NCBI RefSeq assembly: GCF_006442815.1
Contig: NZ_VFVL01000026.1
Span: 1 to 64,000 of the forward strand
Direction: 5' to 3'
Source: Mesorhizobium sp. B2-4-3
GTDB taxonomy: Bacteria; Pseudomonadota; Alphaproteobacteria; Rhizobiales; Rhizobiaceae
DNA length: 64,000 nucleotides
This document shows, piece by piece, positions 26,010-36,533 of the stretch; the stretch's first letter is position 1; the number at the start of each line of letters is the position of its first letter. The notes beneath the pieces were generated by a model. That model was not told where the DNA came from and did not search any database. It was given only the letters and a program-made list of their open reading frames with translations. A program made the position numbers and the translations under genes.

Positions 26010-26483
26010 TCACTCCGTCGAGGCGCCGCATTCCAGCGCGCTGAGCTTCCAGTCGCTGGTCTTGGAGGTGATGTCGGCGATCTTCCACTTGCCGTCCACT
26101 TTCTTCAGCGACCAGACCATTTCGCGTTTGGAGTCATCGCCTTCCGGGAAAAGGTTGAAGTTCGCCGTCACCTCGGCCGTGTCGCCATCGACGGTCTCGG
26201 TGAGCTTCAGCGTCTTCGACAGGGTCTTCTGATCGAAATCCTGGGCGTCGAGGCCGGGGTCGAAATCGATGCAGGACACCTCGTCGGGCTTCTCCTTCTG
26301 CGCCTTGTCGTTGGCTTCGAACAGCCTGGTCACCGGCTCGGTGAAGCGGTCGCGGTATTTGGCGTCCGCCTCGAACTTCACTTCCGGCATGTAGAAGAAC
26401 TTCACGGCTTTGGAAGCCGGCCCGGCGAGCGCGGCGCCGGGCAAGGCTATCGACATGGCAGCGGCAAGCACTATCGGCTTCAT
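26010..26483 (-). CDS. Secreted protein, DUF3828-like, paralogue 2
   Basis: A 157-aa protein with signal peptide (VLAAAMSIALPGAALAG). The mature domain carries CIDFDPGLDAQDFDQ, ETVDGDTAEVTANF and VWSLKKVDGKWKIADITSKTSDWKLSALEC, aligning along its length with paralogue 1, including both cysteines. The start at 26483 is chosen because the signal peptide begins there. The two genes form an operon that arose by tandem duplication. No function is known. Confidence 0.85.
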   Translation of the reverse strand: MKPIVLAAAMSIALPGAALAGPASKAVKFFYMPEVKFEADAKYRDRFTEPVTRLFEANDKAQKEKPDEVSCIDFDPGLDAQDFDQKTLSKTLKLTETVDGDTAEVTANFNLFPEGDDSKREMVWSLKKVDGKWKIADITSKTSDWKLSALECGASTE

Positions 26484-26577
26484 GCAGGATCTCCGGAGGT
26501 TCGGCGGCGTGGCGGCGAGATCGCCACCACGCATCCTGCATACCGGCTTTTTTGCGGCTCATGAAGTCCCGGCGCGC

Positions 26578-28227
26578 TCAGGCATCCAGCCAGACGTTCT
26601 GGAAGTCCATTTCGTAGGTCTGGTGCATCGAGTAGTTCTTCACCTTCTTGTTCATGTGGCAGTAGAGCTTCTGCCAGAACGGCTGGATGATGACGCCGGA
26701 ATCCTGCAAGATCGCCTCGACATCCTTCATCACCTCCTTGCGCTTGGCGACATCGATCTGCGACAGCGCCTCCTTGAGCTTGGCGTCGAACTCCGGATTG
26801 GAATAGGCCGTCTCGTTCCAGGCCTCGCCGGTGCGGTAGCCGAGCGCCAGCACCTGGACGCCCAGCGGGCGCATGTACCAGATGGTCATCGAATAAGGAT
26901 ATTTCGTCCAGTCGTTCCAGAAGGTCGAACCGGGCAGCACCGTGCGCTTCACCTTGATGCCGGCGTCGCGCAGCTGGCCGGCAATGGCGTCGCCGGTGTT
27001 CTTCTGCCATTCGTCCTCGACCGTGATCAGCTCATGCTCGAAGTCGGCCTGGCCAGCGTCGGCCATCAGCTTCTTGGCGCCGGCGGCATCGCGCTCCTTC
27101 TTGGGCAGCGGGTAGTATTCGGGATGGATCGGGGCGACATGGTGGTTCTCGCCGACCGTGCCGCGGCCATTGTAGCCAAGCTGCATCACCTGGTTGTTGT
27201 CGACCGCCATCTGCAGCGCGTTGCGCACCCGCTTGTCGTCATAGGGCTTGTGCGTGACGTTGGTGCGGGCAACAAGCGTGGTTGCCGTCGCCACCTCCGA
27301 TTTCACCAGGTCCATCTTGTCGAGCGGATCGATGAAGTCGGCCGGCGTCTCGAAGTCGAGGTCGATCTCGCCGGAATCGAAGGCATTCAGCGTGGCGTTG
27401 AAGTCGGTACCGTAATCGATGAACTCGACCCCGTCGAGCGGCGCTTCGCCGCCCCACCATTTGCCGTTCTCGCGGCGCTTGACCACCGCCTTCGACCCCA
27501 CCGAATAAGACACCAGTTCGAAGGCTCCGGTGCCGATCGGTTTCTTGATCGGATCGGCGCCATCCTTGTCGAAGTCGCGGTGCACGACCAAGGCCGGATA
27601 GTCGGTGAGGCCCGGGATGATGGCGATATCGGCTTCGTTGAGCTTCAGCTTGACCGTGTGGTCGTCGACCTTGGTGATCGCGCCGTCCTTGGCCTTGCCG
27701 GTCTTGGCGTCGATCAGCGCGCCGACACGGGCGGCCATGGAATTGCCGGATGCCCCCTTCTCGCACCAGCGGTTCAGATTGGCGACCACGTCGTCGGCGT
27801 TGAACGCATCGCCATTGTTCCAGGTGACGCCCTTGCGCAGATGCAGCGTGTATTCGGTGGCGTCGTCATTGACGTCCCAGCTTTCGAGCAGCACCGGCTC
27901 GAAGGTGAACTGGTGCGTGTAGCGCACCAGCGGCTCCAGCCACGTGCGGGTGATGTTCGCCATCTCGGTCCAGTCATAGGTGCGCGGATCCTTCTGCGCC
28001 TTGACCGACATCGCGACGTGCAGCGTTCCGCCCTTCTTGGGCTCATCGGCGAGCGCCTTGGTCGGCGCGGCAAGGCCGAGCATGCCATAGGCGAAAGCCG
28101 TCGACGCGCCGAAGGCGCTCGCCAGGGCCAGGAACTCGCGCCGGTCGACACGACCCGCCCGCGCCTCCTTTGCCATCGCTTCGATAGCGGCCGGGACCCG
28201 GTCGCCATTGCTTCTGAATAGTGTCAT
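26578..28227 (-). CDS. Tat-exported ABC substrate-binding protein (peptide/DppA family 5)
   Basis: A 549-aa SBP_bac_5 protein. The N-terminus carries a twin-arginine signal ([23 protein letters not shown]) before [10 protein letters not shown]. Family hallmarks follow: [34 protein letters not shown] and [20 protein letters not shown]. Such proteins bind peptides, opines, glycosides or osmolytes. No permease or ATPase gene is adjacent, so it must work with transporter parts encoded elsewhere. It is 64 bp downstream of the MttB homologue and probably cotranscribed, which points to an N-methylated ligand (inference). Confidence 0.93.
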   Translation of the reverse strand: MTLFRSNGDRVPAAIEAMAKEARAGRVDRREFLALASAFGASTAFAYGMLGLAAPTKALADEPKKGGTLHVAMSVKAQKDPRTYDWTEMANITRTWLEPLVRYTHQFTFEPVLLESWDVNDDATEYTLHLRKGVTWNNGDAFNADDVVANLNRWCEKGASGNSMAARVGALIDAKTGKAKDGAITKVDDHTVKLKLNEADIAIIPGLTDYPALVVHRDFDKDGADPIKKPIGTGAFELVSYSVGSKAVVKRRENGKWWGGEAPLDGVEFIDYGTDFNATLNAFDSGEIDLDFETPADFIDPLDKMDLVKSEVATATTLVARTNVTHKPYDDKRVRNALQMAVDNNQVMQLGYNGRGTVGENHHVAPIHPEYYPLPKKERDAAGAKKLMADAGQADFEHELITVEDEWQKNTGDAIAGQLRDAGIKVKRTVLPGSTFWNDWTKYPYSMTIWYMRPLGVQVLALGYRTGEAWNETAYSNPEFDAKLKEALSQIDVAKRKEVMKDVEAILQDSGVIIQPFWQKLYCHMNKKVKNYSMHQTYEMDFQNVWLDA

Positions 28228-28291
28228 TCTCTTTCTCCCATTGATTTGATCGAGTCTTCGCCCGTTTTGGTTCAACTGACGCTGCCATCCA

Positions 28292-29842
28292 TCAACTAAC
28301 GCTGTCCGGCAGCTTTTCCTCACGCCGCGCGATCAAATCCGCGAGACCCTCGGCAATGCCCTCGTCGAGCTTCGGCTCCTGGTAGTCGGCCAGCATGGCG
28401 CGCGCCTTTTCTCGGCCGCGCGTGTCGTGGTCCTTCGCGCCTTCGGCGTTCCATTGCTCGAAGGAATTGAAGTCCATGATGTTGGGCATGAAGAAGGCGC
28501 TCTCGAAATGCTCGAGCGTGTGCTGCGTGCCGAGGAAATGCCCTTGCGGACCGACCTCGCGGATCGCGGCAAGAGCCTCCTTGAAATCGTCGAAAGGCAC
28601 GCCGCCGGCATATTTGTACCAGCCGACCAGCTGCTCGCAGTCGGTGGCGAATTTCGAATAGCCGCAGGTGAGGCCCGCTTCCAGCCAGCCGGCGGAATGC
28701 CAGATGTAATTGGCGCCGGAGAGGATCGCGGCATGCATCAGCATGTTCGCCTCATAGCCGGCCTGGGCGTCGTTGAGCTTGGAGCCGACATGGAAGCCGG
28801 AGGTGCGCCAGGGCAATTTGTATTTCCTGGCCAGCGCGCCCATCAGATACATCATCTGGGCCGCTTCCGGCGTGCCGCCCATCGGCGCGCCGGTCTTCAT
28901 GTCGACGGTGACCATGAACTGGCCGTAGATCTGCGGCGAGCCGGGCCGGATGAGCTGCGTGAGCGCCACGCCGGCAAGCGCCTCGGCGTTGACCTGCGCC
29001 ACCGCGCCGACGGCGGAGGCCGAGGTCGACGCGCCGCACAGCGCGAACGGCGCCAGGATCAACGGCTGGTTGTGGCTGGCATAGACCCGCATGGCGTCGA
29101 TCATGGTGGCATCCCAGACCAGCGGCGAATTGCAGTTGGTGATCGCCACCAGCACCGGGTTGTCGCGCACGAAGTCCTCGCCGAAGACGATGCCGGCCAT
29201 CGCCATCGTGTCCTCGGCGCGCTCCTTCGACGTCACGATGCCCATGAACGGCTTGTCGGAATGTTTCAGCGCCGAATGGATGATGTGCAGATGCCGCTTC
29301 GGCACGGCGATTTCCATCGGCTCGCAGATGACCGAGCTCGACGAATGCAGCGCCGGCGCCATATAGGCCATCTTGTGGAAATTGTTGAGGTCGGCGAGCG
29401 TGCCGTAACGGCGCTTGTTGTCGAGGTCGCGGATATAGGGCGCGCCATACATCGGCACGAAGATCGAGTTCTTGCCGCCGACGCGCACGGTGCGCTCGGG
29501 GTTGCGCGCGTTGAGCGTGAATTCCGCCGGAACCTTGGAGACGAGTTCCATCAGCAAAGCGCGGTCGATGCGGACACGCGTTTCCCGGACATCGGCGCCG
29601 GCCGCTTTCCAGAGCTCGATCGCCCCGTCGTCGCGGAATTCGCACCCCACTTCCTCGAGAATCTTGAGCGATTCCTCGTGGATCAGCTCCACCGCTTCGT
29701 CAGGCACGATCTCGTAAGCGGGGATCTTGCGGACAAGGGTCGGGAAGGACGCGATCGGCGCACTTCTGAGCGCCTTGCGGCCAAGACGGCCACCGCCGCG
29801 GCGGTGGGTCTGTTCGGTCAATTCAACGGCCGGTGCGTTCAT
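28292..29842 (-). CDS. MttB-family (non-pyrrolysine) methyltransferase
   Basis: A 516-aa trimethylamine methyltransferase superfamily protein. The barrel segments [42 protein letters not shown] and [41 protein letters not shown] are typical. The reading frame is uninterrupted, so it lacks the in-frame amber (pyrrolysine) codon of methanogen MttB. Non-Pyl members such as MtgB demethylate glycine betaine, carnitine or proline betaine using a corrinoid protein. Neither a corrinoid protein nor RamA is encoded nearby. It is divergent from a LysR regulator. Confidence 0.92.
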   Translation of the reverse strand: MNAPAVELTEQTHRRGGGRLGRKALRSAPIASFPTLVRKIPAYEIVPDEAVELIHEESLKILEEVGCEFRDDGAIELWKAAGADVRETRVRIDRALLMELVSKVPAEFTLNARNPERTVRVGGKNSIFVPMYGAPYIRDLDNKRRYGTLADLNNFHKMAYMAPALHSSSSVICEPMEIAVPKRHLHIIHSALKHSDKPFMGIVTSKERAEDTMAMAGIVFGEDFVRDNPVLVAITNCNSPLVWDATMIDAMRVYASHNQPLILAPFALCGASTSASAVGAVAQVNAEALAGVALTQLIRPGSPQIYGQFMVTVDMKTGAPMGGTPEAAQMMYLMGALARKYKLPWRTSGFHVGSKLNDAQAGYEANMLMHAAILSGANYIWHSAGWLEAGLTCGYSKFATDCEQLVGWYKYAGGVPFDDFKEALAAIREVGPQGHFLGTQHTLEHFESAFFMPNIMDFNSFEQWNAEGAKDHDTRGREKARAMLADYQEPKLDEGIAEGLADLIARREEKLPDSVS

Positions 29843-29931
29843 GGAGCCTCCTTCTTACCGCCACCCACGTTAGCGAGGCAAAATATGGCTGTGACGCTGG
29901 AAAATCCTGATCTTCTGTATAAGCTCACCTT

Positions 29932-30834
29932 ATGCGAAGCCTGCGCCACCTCCTGCCCTCAGCCGGCAGCCTCATCGTCTTCGAAGCTGCGGGCCGGCTG
30001 TCGAGCTTCACCGCCGCCGGGCGCGAGCTCGGCATGACCCAGGCGGCCGTCTCCTATGCCGTGCGCGGCCTGGAGGAGCAGCTCGGCGCCAAGCTCTTCC
30101 AGCGGCGCCACCGCCAGGTGATTCTGACGGAGGCCGGCGAGCGCTTCCATGCCGACGTCTCGCTCGGCCTGTCGCATATCCGCAAATCGGCGGAGGACCT
30201 GCGTCTGCAGGCGACGGGCGGGCACGTGACGCTTGCCGCCTCGACAGCCTTCGGCTCGTTCTGGATGATGCCGCGCCTGCAGCAGTTCCGCGACGAGCTG
30301 CCGGGCGTCGACCTGCGCATCCAGACCGCCGACCGCGATCTCGACATCATCGCCGAGGGCATTCCACTCGGCGTGCGCGGCGGCGTGCCGCGCGACTGGC
30401 CGGACTATCACTCGCTGTCGCTCTCCGACGAGGAGATCTTCCCGGTCGCGGGGCCGAGCTATCTCGCCAAATTCGGCAGGCCGAAGACGGTCGAGGAACT
30501 GGCCACGCACCGGCTGATCCATCTCGAGGAGCCCTATCGCGAGGCGCCGAACTGGGACGAATGGTTCGCGTCCGCCGGTACCAGCCTGCGCAATGCCGAG
30601 CGCGGGTTGCGCATCAACGATTATGCGCTGGTGATCCAGGCGGTCATGGAGGGGCAAGGCATCTCGCTCGGCTGGCGGCATCTGGTCGAGCGCCTGGTGG
30701 CATCGGGGCTGCTGGTGCCGGTGACCGATCATGTCATGAGGACCGGCATCGGCTTCCACGTCATCTGGCCGAAGAACCGCGATCTCAGCGAGAATGCGCG
30801 CAGGGTCAGGGACTGGCTGGTGGCGCAGGCCTAG
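29932..30834 (+). CDS. LysR-family regulator (GcvA-like)
   Basis: A 300-aa LTTR with N-terminal helix-turn-helix (SLIVFEAAGRLSSFTAAGRELGMTQAAVSYAVRGLEEQLGAKLFQRR) and a C-terminal PBP2 effector domain (TLAASTAFGSFWMMPRL to GISLGWRHLVERLVASG). The GcvA-like subgroup is suggested by the pattern after the HTH. It lies 89 bp from the divergent mttB-like gene and is the likely activator of that operon. The effector is unknown. Confidence 0.94.
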   Translation: MRSLRHLLPSAGSLIVFEAAGRLSSFTAAGRELGMTQAAVSYAVRGLEEQLGAKLFQRRHRQVILTEAGERFHADVSLGLSHIRKSAEDLRLQATGGHVTLAASTAFGSFWMMPRLQQFRDELPGVDLRIQTADRDLDIIAEGIPLGVRGGVPRDWPDYHSLSLSDEEIFPVAGPSYLAKFGRPKTVEELATHRLIHLEEPYREAPNWDEWFASAGTSLRNAERGLRINDYALVIQAVMEGQGISLGWRHLVERLVASGLLVPVTDHVMRTGIGFHVIWPKNRDLSENARRVRDWLVAQA

Positions 30835-30873
30835 GTTTCATTCGTTCTACGAAGCAGGCAACGCTGGCGGGAC

Positions 30874-31034
30874 AGGCCCCCCCTCTGCCCTACCGGGCAT
30901 CTCCCCCACGAGGGGGGAGATCAGATGTCGCCTCGGCTTTCGCCAATCTCCAACGTCTCAGAATAAGTCGAGGCGCCCGCACAGCTAATCTCCCCCCTTG
31001 TGGGGGAGATGTCCGGCAGGACAGAGGGGGGCGC
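30874..31034. repeat. Rhizobial intergenic palindromic mosaic, copy D
   Basis: A complete ~160-bp copy between the LysR gene and mutL. Outer arms match copy B (GGGGGAGATGTCCGGCAGG on the right). The left arm has CTGCCCTACCGGGCATC, compensated so that the palindrome is preserved. The inner module GCTTTCGCCAATCTCCAACG is the inverse of the AGATTGGCGAAAG module of copies A and C. Confidence 0.88.
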
Positions 31035-31111
31035 GAAGGAACGCGGCATAGCAGTGATCAACTTCATTCCACCCCTCCCCCACACCGTTCGAATCCGCCT
31101 ATACTCGCCTC

Positions 31112-32980
31112 ATGCCCATCCGCCCGCTTTCCGAAACGATGATCAACCAGATCGCCGCCGGCGAGGTCATCGAACGTCCGGCGAGCGTGGTGAAGGAACT
31201 GGTCGAGAATGCGCTCGACGCCGGCGCGTCGCGGGTCGAGGTCGTGACGGCGGGCGGAGGCTTGAACCTCATCCGCGTCACCGATGACGGCTCGGGCATT
31301 CCCGAAGAGGAACTGGTGCTGGCAGTCGCGCGACATTGCACCTCGAAGCTCTCCCACGACATCCACGACATCCGCTCGCTGGGTTTCCGCGGCGAGGCGC
31401 TGCCCTCGATCGGCTCGGTGGCGCGGCTGTCGATCCGCTCGCGCACGGCAAGCGGCGACAGCGCGGCCGAGATCGGCATCGACGGCGGGCGCGTCTCGGC
31501 GGTCAAGCCGGCGGCGGCCAACCGCGGCACCACTGTCGAGGTGCGCGATCTTTTCTTCGCCACGCCGGCCAGGCTGAAATTCATGAAGGGCGAGCGCGCC
31601 GAGAGCTCGGCCACCAGCGACGTGGTGAAGCGCATCGCGATCGCTTTCCCGACCGTGCGCTTCACGCTTGCCGGTCCCGACCGCTCGACGCTGGAACTGC
31701 CGGCTACGGACGACACGCCGGAGGGCCGACTTGCCCGCGTCGCGCAGGTGATGGGCAAGGATTTCCCCGATAATGCCATTGCCATCGATGCCGCGCGGGA
31801 GGGCGTGCACCTCGCCGGCCACGTCTCGATCCCGTCCTACACGCGGGCGAATGCGCTGCAGCAATATGCCTATGTCAACGGACGGCCGGTGCGCGACAAG
31901 CTGATCGCCGGCGCGATCCGCGGCGCCTTCGCCGACGTGCTGCCGCGCGACCGGCATGCGGTGACGGTGCTCTTCCTGTCGCTCGATCCTTCAACCGTCG
32001 ACGTCAATGTCCATCCGGCCAAGGCCGATGTGCGGTTCCGGGATCCCGGCCTGGTGCGCGGGCTGATCGTCGGAGCCATCCGCGAGGCGCTGGCCGGCGC
32101 CGGCATCCGCGCGGCGACAACGGGTGCCGCCGGCATGATGGCGGCGTTCCGGCCTGGCGCGGCACCCTACTCGCATCCCGGTCCGGCCAACGGCCATCGC
32201 AGCTACGAGGCCGCTTATCACGCTTCCGGCTCCGGAGGCTTCGACCCGTTGCGCTCGGCGCAGCGGCCGCTCGACATGGGCGAAGCACGGGCGCCACGAA
32301 ACGGCTTCGCCGAGAACGAGCAGGCCGCCTTCGACAGCGGCCCGCTTGCCAGCGCCGATGCCCGCGCCGGCATGGCCGAGCCGGCCGAGGCGTTGCTCGG
32401 CATGGTGCTGGGCGCGGCGCGCGCGCAGGTGCATGAGAACTATATCGTCGCCCAGACCAGGGATTCGCTCGTCATCGTCGACCAGCATGCCGCGCATGAG
32501 CGGCTGGTCTACGAGGCGCTGAAGAATGCGCTGCACTCGCGCGCGGTGCCGTCGCAGATGTTGCTTTTGCCCGAGATCGTCGACCTGCCGGAAGAAGACG
32601 CCGAGCGGCTGGCGATGCATTCCGACACGCTCGCCAAATTCGGCCTCGGCCTCGAACGCTTCGGTCCCGGCGCGGTGGCGGTGCGCGAGACGCCGTCGAT
32701 GCTCGGCGAGACCAATGTGCAGCAGTTGGTGCGCGACCTCGCCGACGAGATCGCCGACAACGACACCGTCGAGACGCTGAAGGAGCGGCTGGACAAGATC
32801 GCGGCGACCATGGCCTGCCATGGTTCCGTCCGCTCAGGCCGGCTGCTCAAGGCCGAGGAGATGAACGCGCTGCTGCGCCAGATGGAGGCGACGCCCGGGT
32901 CCGGCACCTGCAACCATGGCCGCCCGACCTATATCGAGCTCAAGCTCGCCGACATCGAAAGGCTGTTCGGGCGGCGGTGA
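31112..32980 (+). CDS. mutL: DNA mismatch repair protein MutL
   Basis: A 622-aa GHKL ATPase that links MutS mismatch recognition to downstream repair. ATPase motifs are readable: [33 protein letters not shown] and [14 protein letters not shown] linker of ~130 residues follows, then the dimerisation domain with [11 protein letters not shown] and ACHGSVRSG and the CNHGRPTY end. The C-terminal ACHGSVR and CNHGRP motifs are associated with MutL endonuclease-type domains, but the DQHAxxER motif here reads DQHAAHER, so nuclease activity is uncertain. Preceded by a repeat element rather than a gene partner. Confidence 0.97.
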   Translation: MPIRPLSETMINQIAAGEVIERPASVVKELVENALDAGASRVEVVTAGGGLNLIRVTDDGSGIPEEELVLAVARHCTSKLSHDIHDIRSLGFRGEALPSIGSVARLSIRSRTASGDSAAEIGIDGGRVSAVKPAAANRGTTVEVRDLFFATPARLKFMKGERAESSATSDVVKRIAIAFPTVRFTLAGPDRSTLELPATDDTPEGRLARVAQVMGKDFPDNAIAIDAAREGVHLAGHVSIPSYTRANALQQYAYVNGRPVRDKLIAGAIRGAFADVLPRDRHAVTVLFLSLDPSTVDVNVHPAKADVRFRDPGLVRGLIVGAIREALAGAGIRAATTGAAGMMAAFRPGAAPYSHPGPANGHRSYEAAYHASGSGGFDPLRSAQRPLDMGEARAPRNGFAENEQAAFDSGPLASADARAGMAEPAEALLGMVLGAARAQVHENYIVAQTRDSLVIVDQHAAHERLVYEALKNALHSRAVPSQMLLLPEIVDLPEEDAERLAMHSDTLAKFGLGLERFGPGAVAVRETPSMLGETNVQQLVRDLADEIADNDTVETLKERLDKIAATMACHGSVRSGRLLKAEEMNALLRQMEATPGSGTCNHGRPTYIELKLADIERLFGRR

Positions 32981-33030
32981 GCGTCCCCTGGCTCGTCGCG
33001 CCACAGCAGGTCGGGGCCATACACTGAATA

Positions 33031-33786
33031 TCATTTCTTGAGGTGGTATTTTCTTGTCTTCGGGTTGAGGACATAGTCGTTCGCGCCTGCGAATTTGCCG
33101 CCTCCAAAATTCACCGAAATGATGACCTTGCCTCCCTCCACCCATTTTTGCACGTTCATATAAATGGGCGTCGTCGACATACCGGCGTTGCAGTCCTCAT
33201 CGTCGAAGCCGATCTCCTGAACGGCCGTCTTTTTCTTCTTGTTGATCACCAGCATTTTCGTCATGCAGATGCCGGCGTCGGACTTCTTGTAAATCCCCGC
33301 AAATCTGTCGCGGGTCGTCTCGGCCCAAAAGGGAATTTCGACGGTCCCGTCGATCTTCAGGTCGCCTGTATCGTCAAGACTCGCGACCTTCCTGAGCGTA
33401 ACGGGGAATTTGTCCACGCCCTTGTTCCAGTTTCCCGTCGCGCCGCTTTCACTGATCTCGATAGAGAAAGGACATCCGGTGGTGTCGACGGGTGTTTTCG
33501 ACCCCATCACCAACACGCGCTCGAATTCCTGGTCGTCCGCGATTTCGCATAGCGTGAGCCTTGAGCCGTCCGCCTTGCCGTAGATCGCGATTGGATTTTG
33601 CCTGGTGTCGTAGAAGTAGCTTCCCTCGATGGTGATGCCGCTGCCGAAGCTGGCATAGCGCTGCAGGGAGAGATGGACCGGGTTCGGTCCGATGGAGCCT
33701 TCGTAATTCTCCACCTGGTACCAGCCCGCGACGGCCTTCCCGCTCAGCAGCAGGCAGAAAACCGTGGCTATGAAGCCTCTTCCCAT
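33031..33786 (-). CDS. Secreted hypothetical protein
   Basis: A 251-aa protein with signal peptide (GFIATVFCLLLSGKAVAGW). The mature part contains repeated beta-type segments (VHLSLQRYASFGSGITIEGSYFY, VEIPFWAETTRDRFAGIYKKSDAGICMTK) and four cysteines (LCEIAD, TGCPFSI, GICMTK, DEDCNAG) that could form two disulfides. I recognise no family. Codon use and G+C look lower than in the flanking mutL, so recent acquisition is possible. It is convergent with mutL and separated from the DMT exporter gene by ~120 bp. Confidence 0.75.
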   Translation of the reverse strand: MGRGFIATVFCLLLSGKAVAGWYQVENYEGSIGPNPVHLSLQRYASFGSGITIEGSYFYDTRQNPIAIYGKADGSRLTLCEIADDQEFERVLVMGSKTPVDTTGCPFSIEISESGATGNWNKGVDKFPVTLRKVASLDDTGDLKIDGTVEIPFWAETTRDRFAGIYKKSDAGICMTKMLVINKKKKTAVQEIGFDDEDCNAGMSTTPIYMNVQKWVEGGKVIISVNFGGGKFAGANDYVLNPKTRKYHLKK

Positions 33787-33904
33787 CCCGATCCCCTCCG
33801 TCAAGGCGGGTCAGGATAGCTTGCCTTGCACCTGCGTCACAGGGGAGCCAGCGGCCGAATTCAACTTTTCAGTTCGAGTCCGGAAACGGCCGTAAACTTT
33901 TGAA

Positions 33905-34798
33905 CTAACGCTTCAGATTGACCACGATGACGCCACCAAGCGCCAGCGCGCCGCCGAGGATGCCGAGCAGCGACGGCACTTCGCCCAGCCAGAAGAAGCC
34001 GATCAAGGCGGAGGTCGGCGAGACGAGGTAGAGGAAGTTCGAGGCGCGCGCCGCCGGCAAGCGCGACAGCGCGGTCGCCCAGGCGGCATAGGCGATCAAC
34101 GAGGGCACGATGCCGAGATAGATGACGGCGCCGAGACCGGCGGTGTTGGCGACCGCTGCCTGCGAAAACGCTTCCGGCAGGAACGGCGACAAGCAGAGCG
34201 CGCCGAGCACCATATTGGAGGCGGAGATCGTCAGCGGATGATGGCGGGCAAAAAGCGGCTTCTGGACGATGGTGTTGACGGCGGAGCAGAGGGCGGAGCC
34301 CAGCACTAGCAGCGCGCCGGCGTTGAAATGCAGGCCGTGCCCGTCCGCGACCGCGATGATGCCGATGCCGGCAAAGGAAATGACCGTGCCGAGCCACGCC
34401 AGACGCGAGAAGCGCTCGCCGAGCAGCGCCATCGCCATGATGGCGGTGAAGATCGGGCTGACATTGATGATGAAGCCGGCCGCGCCCGCCGAGACGGTAA
34501 GCTCGCCGAAATTGAGCATGGCAGTGTAGAGCGCGACGAAGATGGCGCCGCCGAACGCGAAGCGCCACAATTCGTCGATCCTGGGCAGCGCCGGGCGCTT
34601 CACCGCGAGGAAGATGGCGGCCGGAACCGCCGCGATGGCAAAGCGCAGCGCCCCTAACTCCAGCGGCTGGAAGGCGGCAAGGCCGGCGCGGATCGCCGGG
34701 AAAGCCGAGGCCCAGCCGATGACCGTCAACGTCACCGCGATCGCGGCGGTGGTGTCCATGCGCTGTGTCTCATTCAACGTGCCGGGGTAAGCGCTCAT
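33905..34798 (-). CDS. EamA/DMT-superfamily transporter
   Basis: A protein of about 297 aa with ten hydrophobic segments in two EamA repeats (AIAVTLTVIGWASAFPAIRAGL ... IVPSLIAYAAWATALSRLPAARASNFLYLVSPTSALIGFFWLGE). DMT members export amino acids or other metabolites from the inner membrane. The start at 34798 is one of several (MDTTAAIAV is 13 residues later). It is divergent from a LysR gene that probably controls it. Confidence 0.92.
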   Translation of the reverse strand: MSAYPGTLNETQRMDTTAAIAVTLTVIGWASAFPAIRAGLAAFQPLELGALRFAIAAVPAAIFLAVKRPALPRIDELWRFAFGGAIFVALYTAMLNFGELTVSAGAAGFIINVSPIFTAIMAMALLGERFSRLAWLGTVISFAGIGIIAVADGHGLHFNAGALLVLGSALCSAVNTIVQKPLFARHHPLTISASNMVLGALCLSPFLPEAFSQAAVANTAGLGAVIYLGIVPSLIAYAAWATALSRLPAARASNFLYLVSPTSALIGFFWLGEVPSLLGILGGALALGGVIVVNLKR

Positions 34799-34888
34799 TG
34801 CCGTAGCCTCGTCTTTCTGCGTCATGGATGCAGAGAACGCCATTGCCGGGCAATTGACAAACGACCAATTCGAGGGTCAGCTGTGAGC

Positions 34889-35815
34889 ATGGATCACAGC
34901 TCTGATCAGATACTGCCGCTGGAAACCCTGCGCGCCTTCGATGCGGCGGCGCGCATGGGGAGTTTTTCCGCGGCGGCTGAAAAGCTCAACCTCACCCATG
35001 GCGCGGTGAGCCGGCAGATCGCCAAGCTGGAGGACTGGCTTGGCTTGAAGGTGTTCGAGCGCAACGCGCGTGGCGTGACGCTGACGATCGAGGGCAACCG
35101 CCTGCATTTGCGGACCGCTGAGGCCTTCGCGCTGATCTCGTTCAATTCCGACCGCTGGGTCGAGCCGCGCGGTACCGCCGTGGTGCGGCTGGCCTCGATC
35201 CCGTCGGTAAGCGGGCTGTGGCTGATGCCGCGCATGGCCGCATTGGAGAACCATCCGACCAAGCTGCGCATCGTGCTCGACGTCGACAACCGCCAGGCCG
35301 ATCTCGCCGACGAAGGCATCGACCTTTCGGTGCGCTGCGGGCGCGGCCGCATTCCGGGCCGCGTCTCGGTGCAGCTTTTCGAGGAGCATATTTTCCCGAT
35401 CGCCTCGCCGGAGCTGGCGAAGGAGATCGGACGAGGCGACCCAGCCCGGCTGCTGAAATTCCCGCTGATCAACGATTCCGACGCTTCCGCTTGGCGCGCC
35501 TGGTTCGCGGCGCAGGACGTGGATTATCGCCCGCGCCCGCAGGACCGGCGTTTCGAGGACTATAATCTGGTGCTCGACGCGGCGGCGCACGGGCTGGGTA
35601 TCGCGCTGGCGCGGCCGCCGCTCACGGCGGACCAGCTCCAATCCGGCCGTGTCGTCGCCGTCGATGAGCGCGTCGCGCTCAATCCGGTGTCTTATTGGAT
35701 GGACCGCCCGGTCGGCCGGCCGCGAGCGGCGGCGGCGGACCTTGCCAAGCGTATCGCCGAGCAGGCAGGGCTTGCCCCGGAAAAGCTCGAAGCCTTCCTT
35801 CAGGACGACGTCTAG
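34889..35815 (+). CDS. LysR-family regulator, divergent from the DMT exporter
   Basis: A 308-aa LTTR. The HTH segment is LRAFDAAARMGSFSAAAEKLNLTHGAVSRQIAKLEDWLGLKVFERN, and the effector domain runs from VVRLASIPSVSGLWLMPRM to the end. The pattern is GcvA-like. ATG at 34889 is preferred; a GTG six bases upstream is in frame. The intergenic gap to the exporter start is about 90 bp and should hold both promoters. Effector unknown. Confidence 0.93.
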   Translation: MDHSSDQILPLETLRAFDAAARMGSFSAAAEKLNLTHGAVSRQIAKLEDWLGLKVFERNARGVTLTIEGNRLHLRTAEAFALISFNSDRWVEPRGTAVVRLASIPSVSGLWLMPRMAALENHPTKLRIVLDVDNRQADLADEGIDLSVRCGRGRIPGRVSVQLFEEHIFPIASPELAKEIGRGDPARLLKFPLINDSDASAWRAWFAAQDVDYRPRPQDRRFEDYNLVLDAAAHGLGIALARPPLTADQLQSGRVVAVDERVALNPVSYWMDRPVGRPRAAAADLAKRIAEQAGLAPEKLEAFLQDDV

Positions 35816-35822
35816 AGCGGGG

Positions 35823-36419
35823 TTAGCGAAGCAGCAGCACCATGATCGTTGCCGTCACCGCCGAGACGATGGCCGTGACAACCGAGATCGTCCAAAGGGA
35901 TATCGGCGCGGATTCCGATCGCGGGGCGTGTCCAGCCGGGCGGACGGAGGCACCGCGCGGTTGAGGCGCGTTGGCATTGGCCGCGACCAGCGTTGAAGCG
36001 GCGGCCGGCGAAAATGTGGATAATGCCGGCGCGACCGCGGGCCTGGGCGTATTGTCGGCAACCGCTGCCGGTGGCGGGACGAAGCCGCGTGGGGCCTGAT
36101 CGGTATCCGTCGCCGCCCTGCCCGTCGAGGGTCTTGCCGGCGTATCGTCGGTGGCGGCATCGGGCTCCATGACGGCCCGGTAGGCGTCCTCGACCTCGGA
36201 GGACGACAGGCGTTGCGATGCCTGAGCGGCCTGGCGCGGCTGCGCGCTTTGCAGCGACTGGGCAGCGATTTGCGCCGCCTGCCCCGTTGTGGGCGCCGGC
36301 GGCTGGATCAGCGCCTTGATCAAAGCCGTCGTCGCCGGATCGGCCTTGGGCGACGGCACCGCCTGCGGCGTGAGCGCCTCATTGATCAGCGTGTTCAAGC
36401 GGGTCGAGGTGATGTCCAT
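35823..36419 (-). CDS. Proline/alanine-rich protein with C-terminal membrane anchor
   Basis: A 198-aa protein, Ala/Pro/Gln/Thr-rich and probably disordered over residues 1-165, ending in one hydrophobic helix (LWTISVVTAIVSAVTATIMVLLLR). The N-terminus has a short amphipathic stretch (TRLNTLINEAL). This looks like a tail-anchored membrane protein. I recognise no family. It is convergent with the LysR gene (7 bp). It may be a structural or regulatory envelope protein; no function assigned. Confidence 0.7.
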   Translation of the reverse strand: MDITSTRLNTLINEALTPQAVPSPKADPATTALIKALIQPPAPTTGQAAQIAAQSLQSAQPRQAAQASQRLSSSEVEDAYRAVMEPDAATDDTPARPSTGRAATDTDQAPRGFVPPPAAVADNTPRPAVAPALSTFSPAAASTLVAANANAPQPRGASVRPAGHAPRSESAPISLWTISVVTAIVSAVTATIMVLLLR

Positions 36420-36533
36420 GCCGGTTTCCGGAAACCATTTTGCCGCTCAGCCATACTGGATGAGGATTGCGTCAAGCTTGACGTTGCTTGCGATTTATGG
36501 CGATTGAAACCCGATGAACTCAAGCGTCCTTTC

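Noticed and set aside
28292-29842. Pyrrolysine-containing trimethylamine methyltransferase
   Set aside because: The reading frame has no in-frame amber codon and no pyl genes are present.
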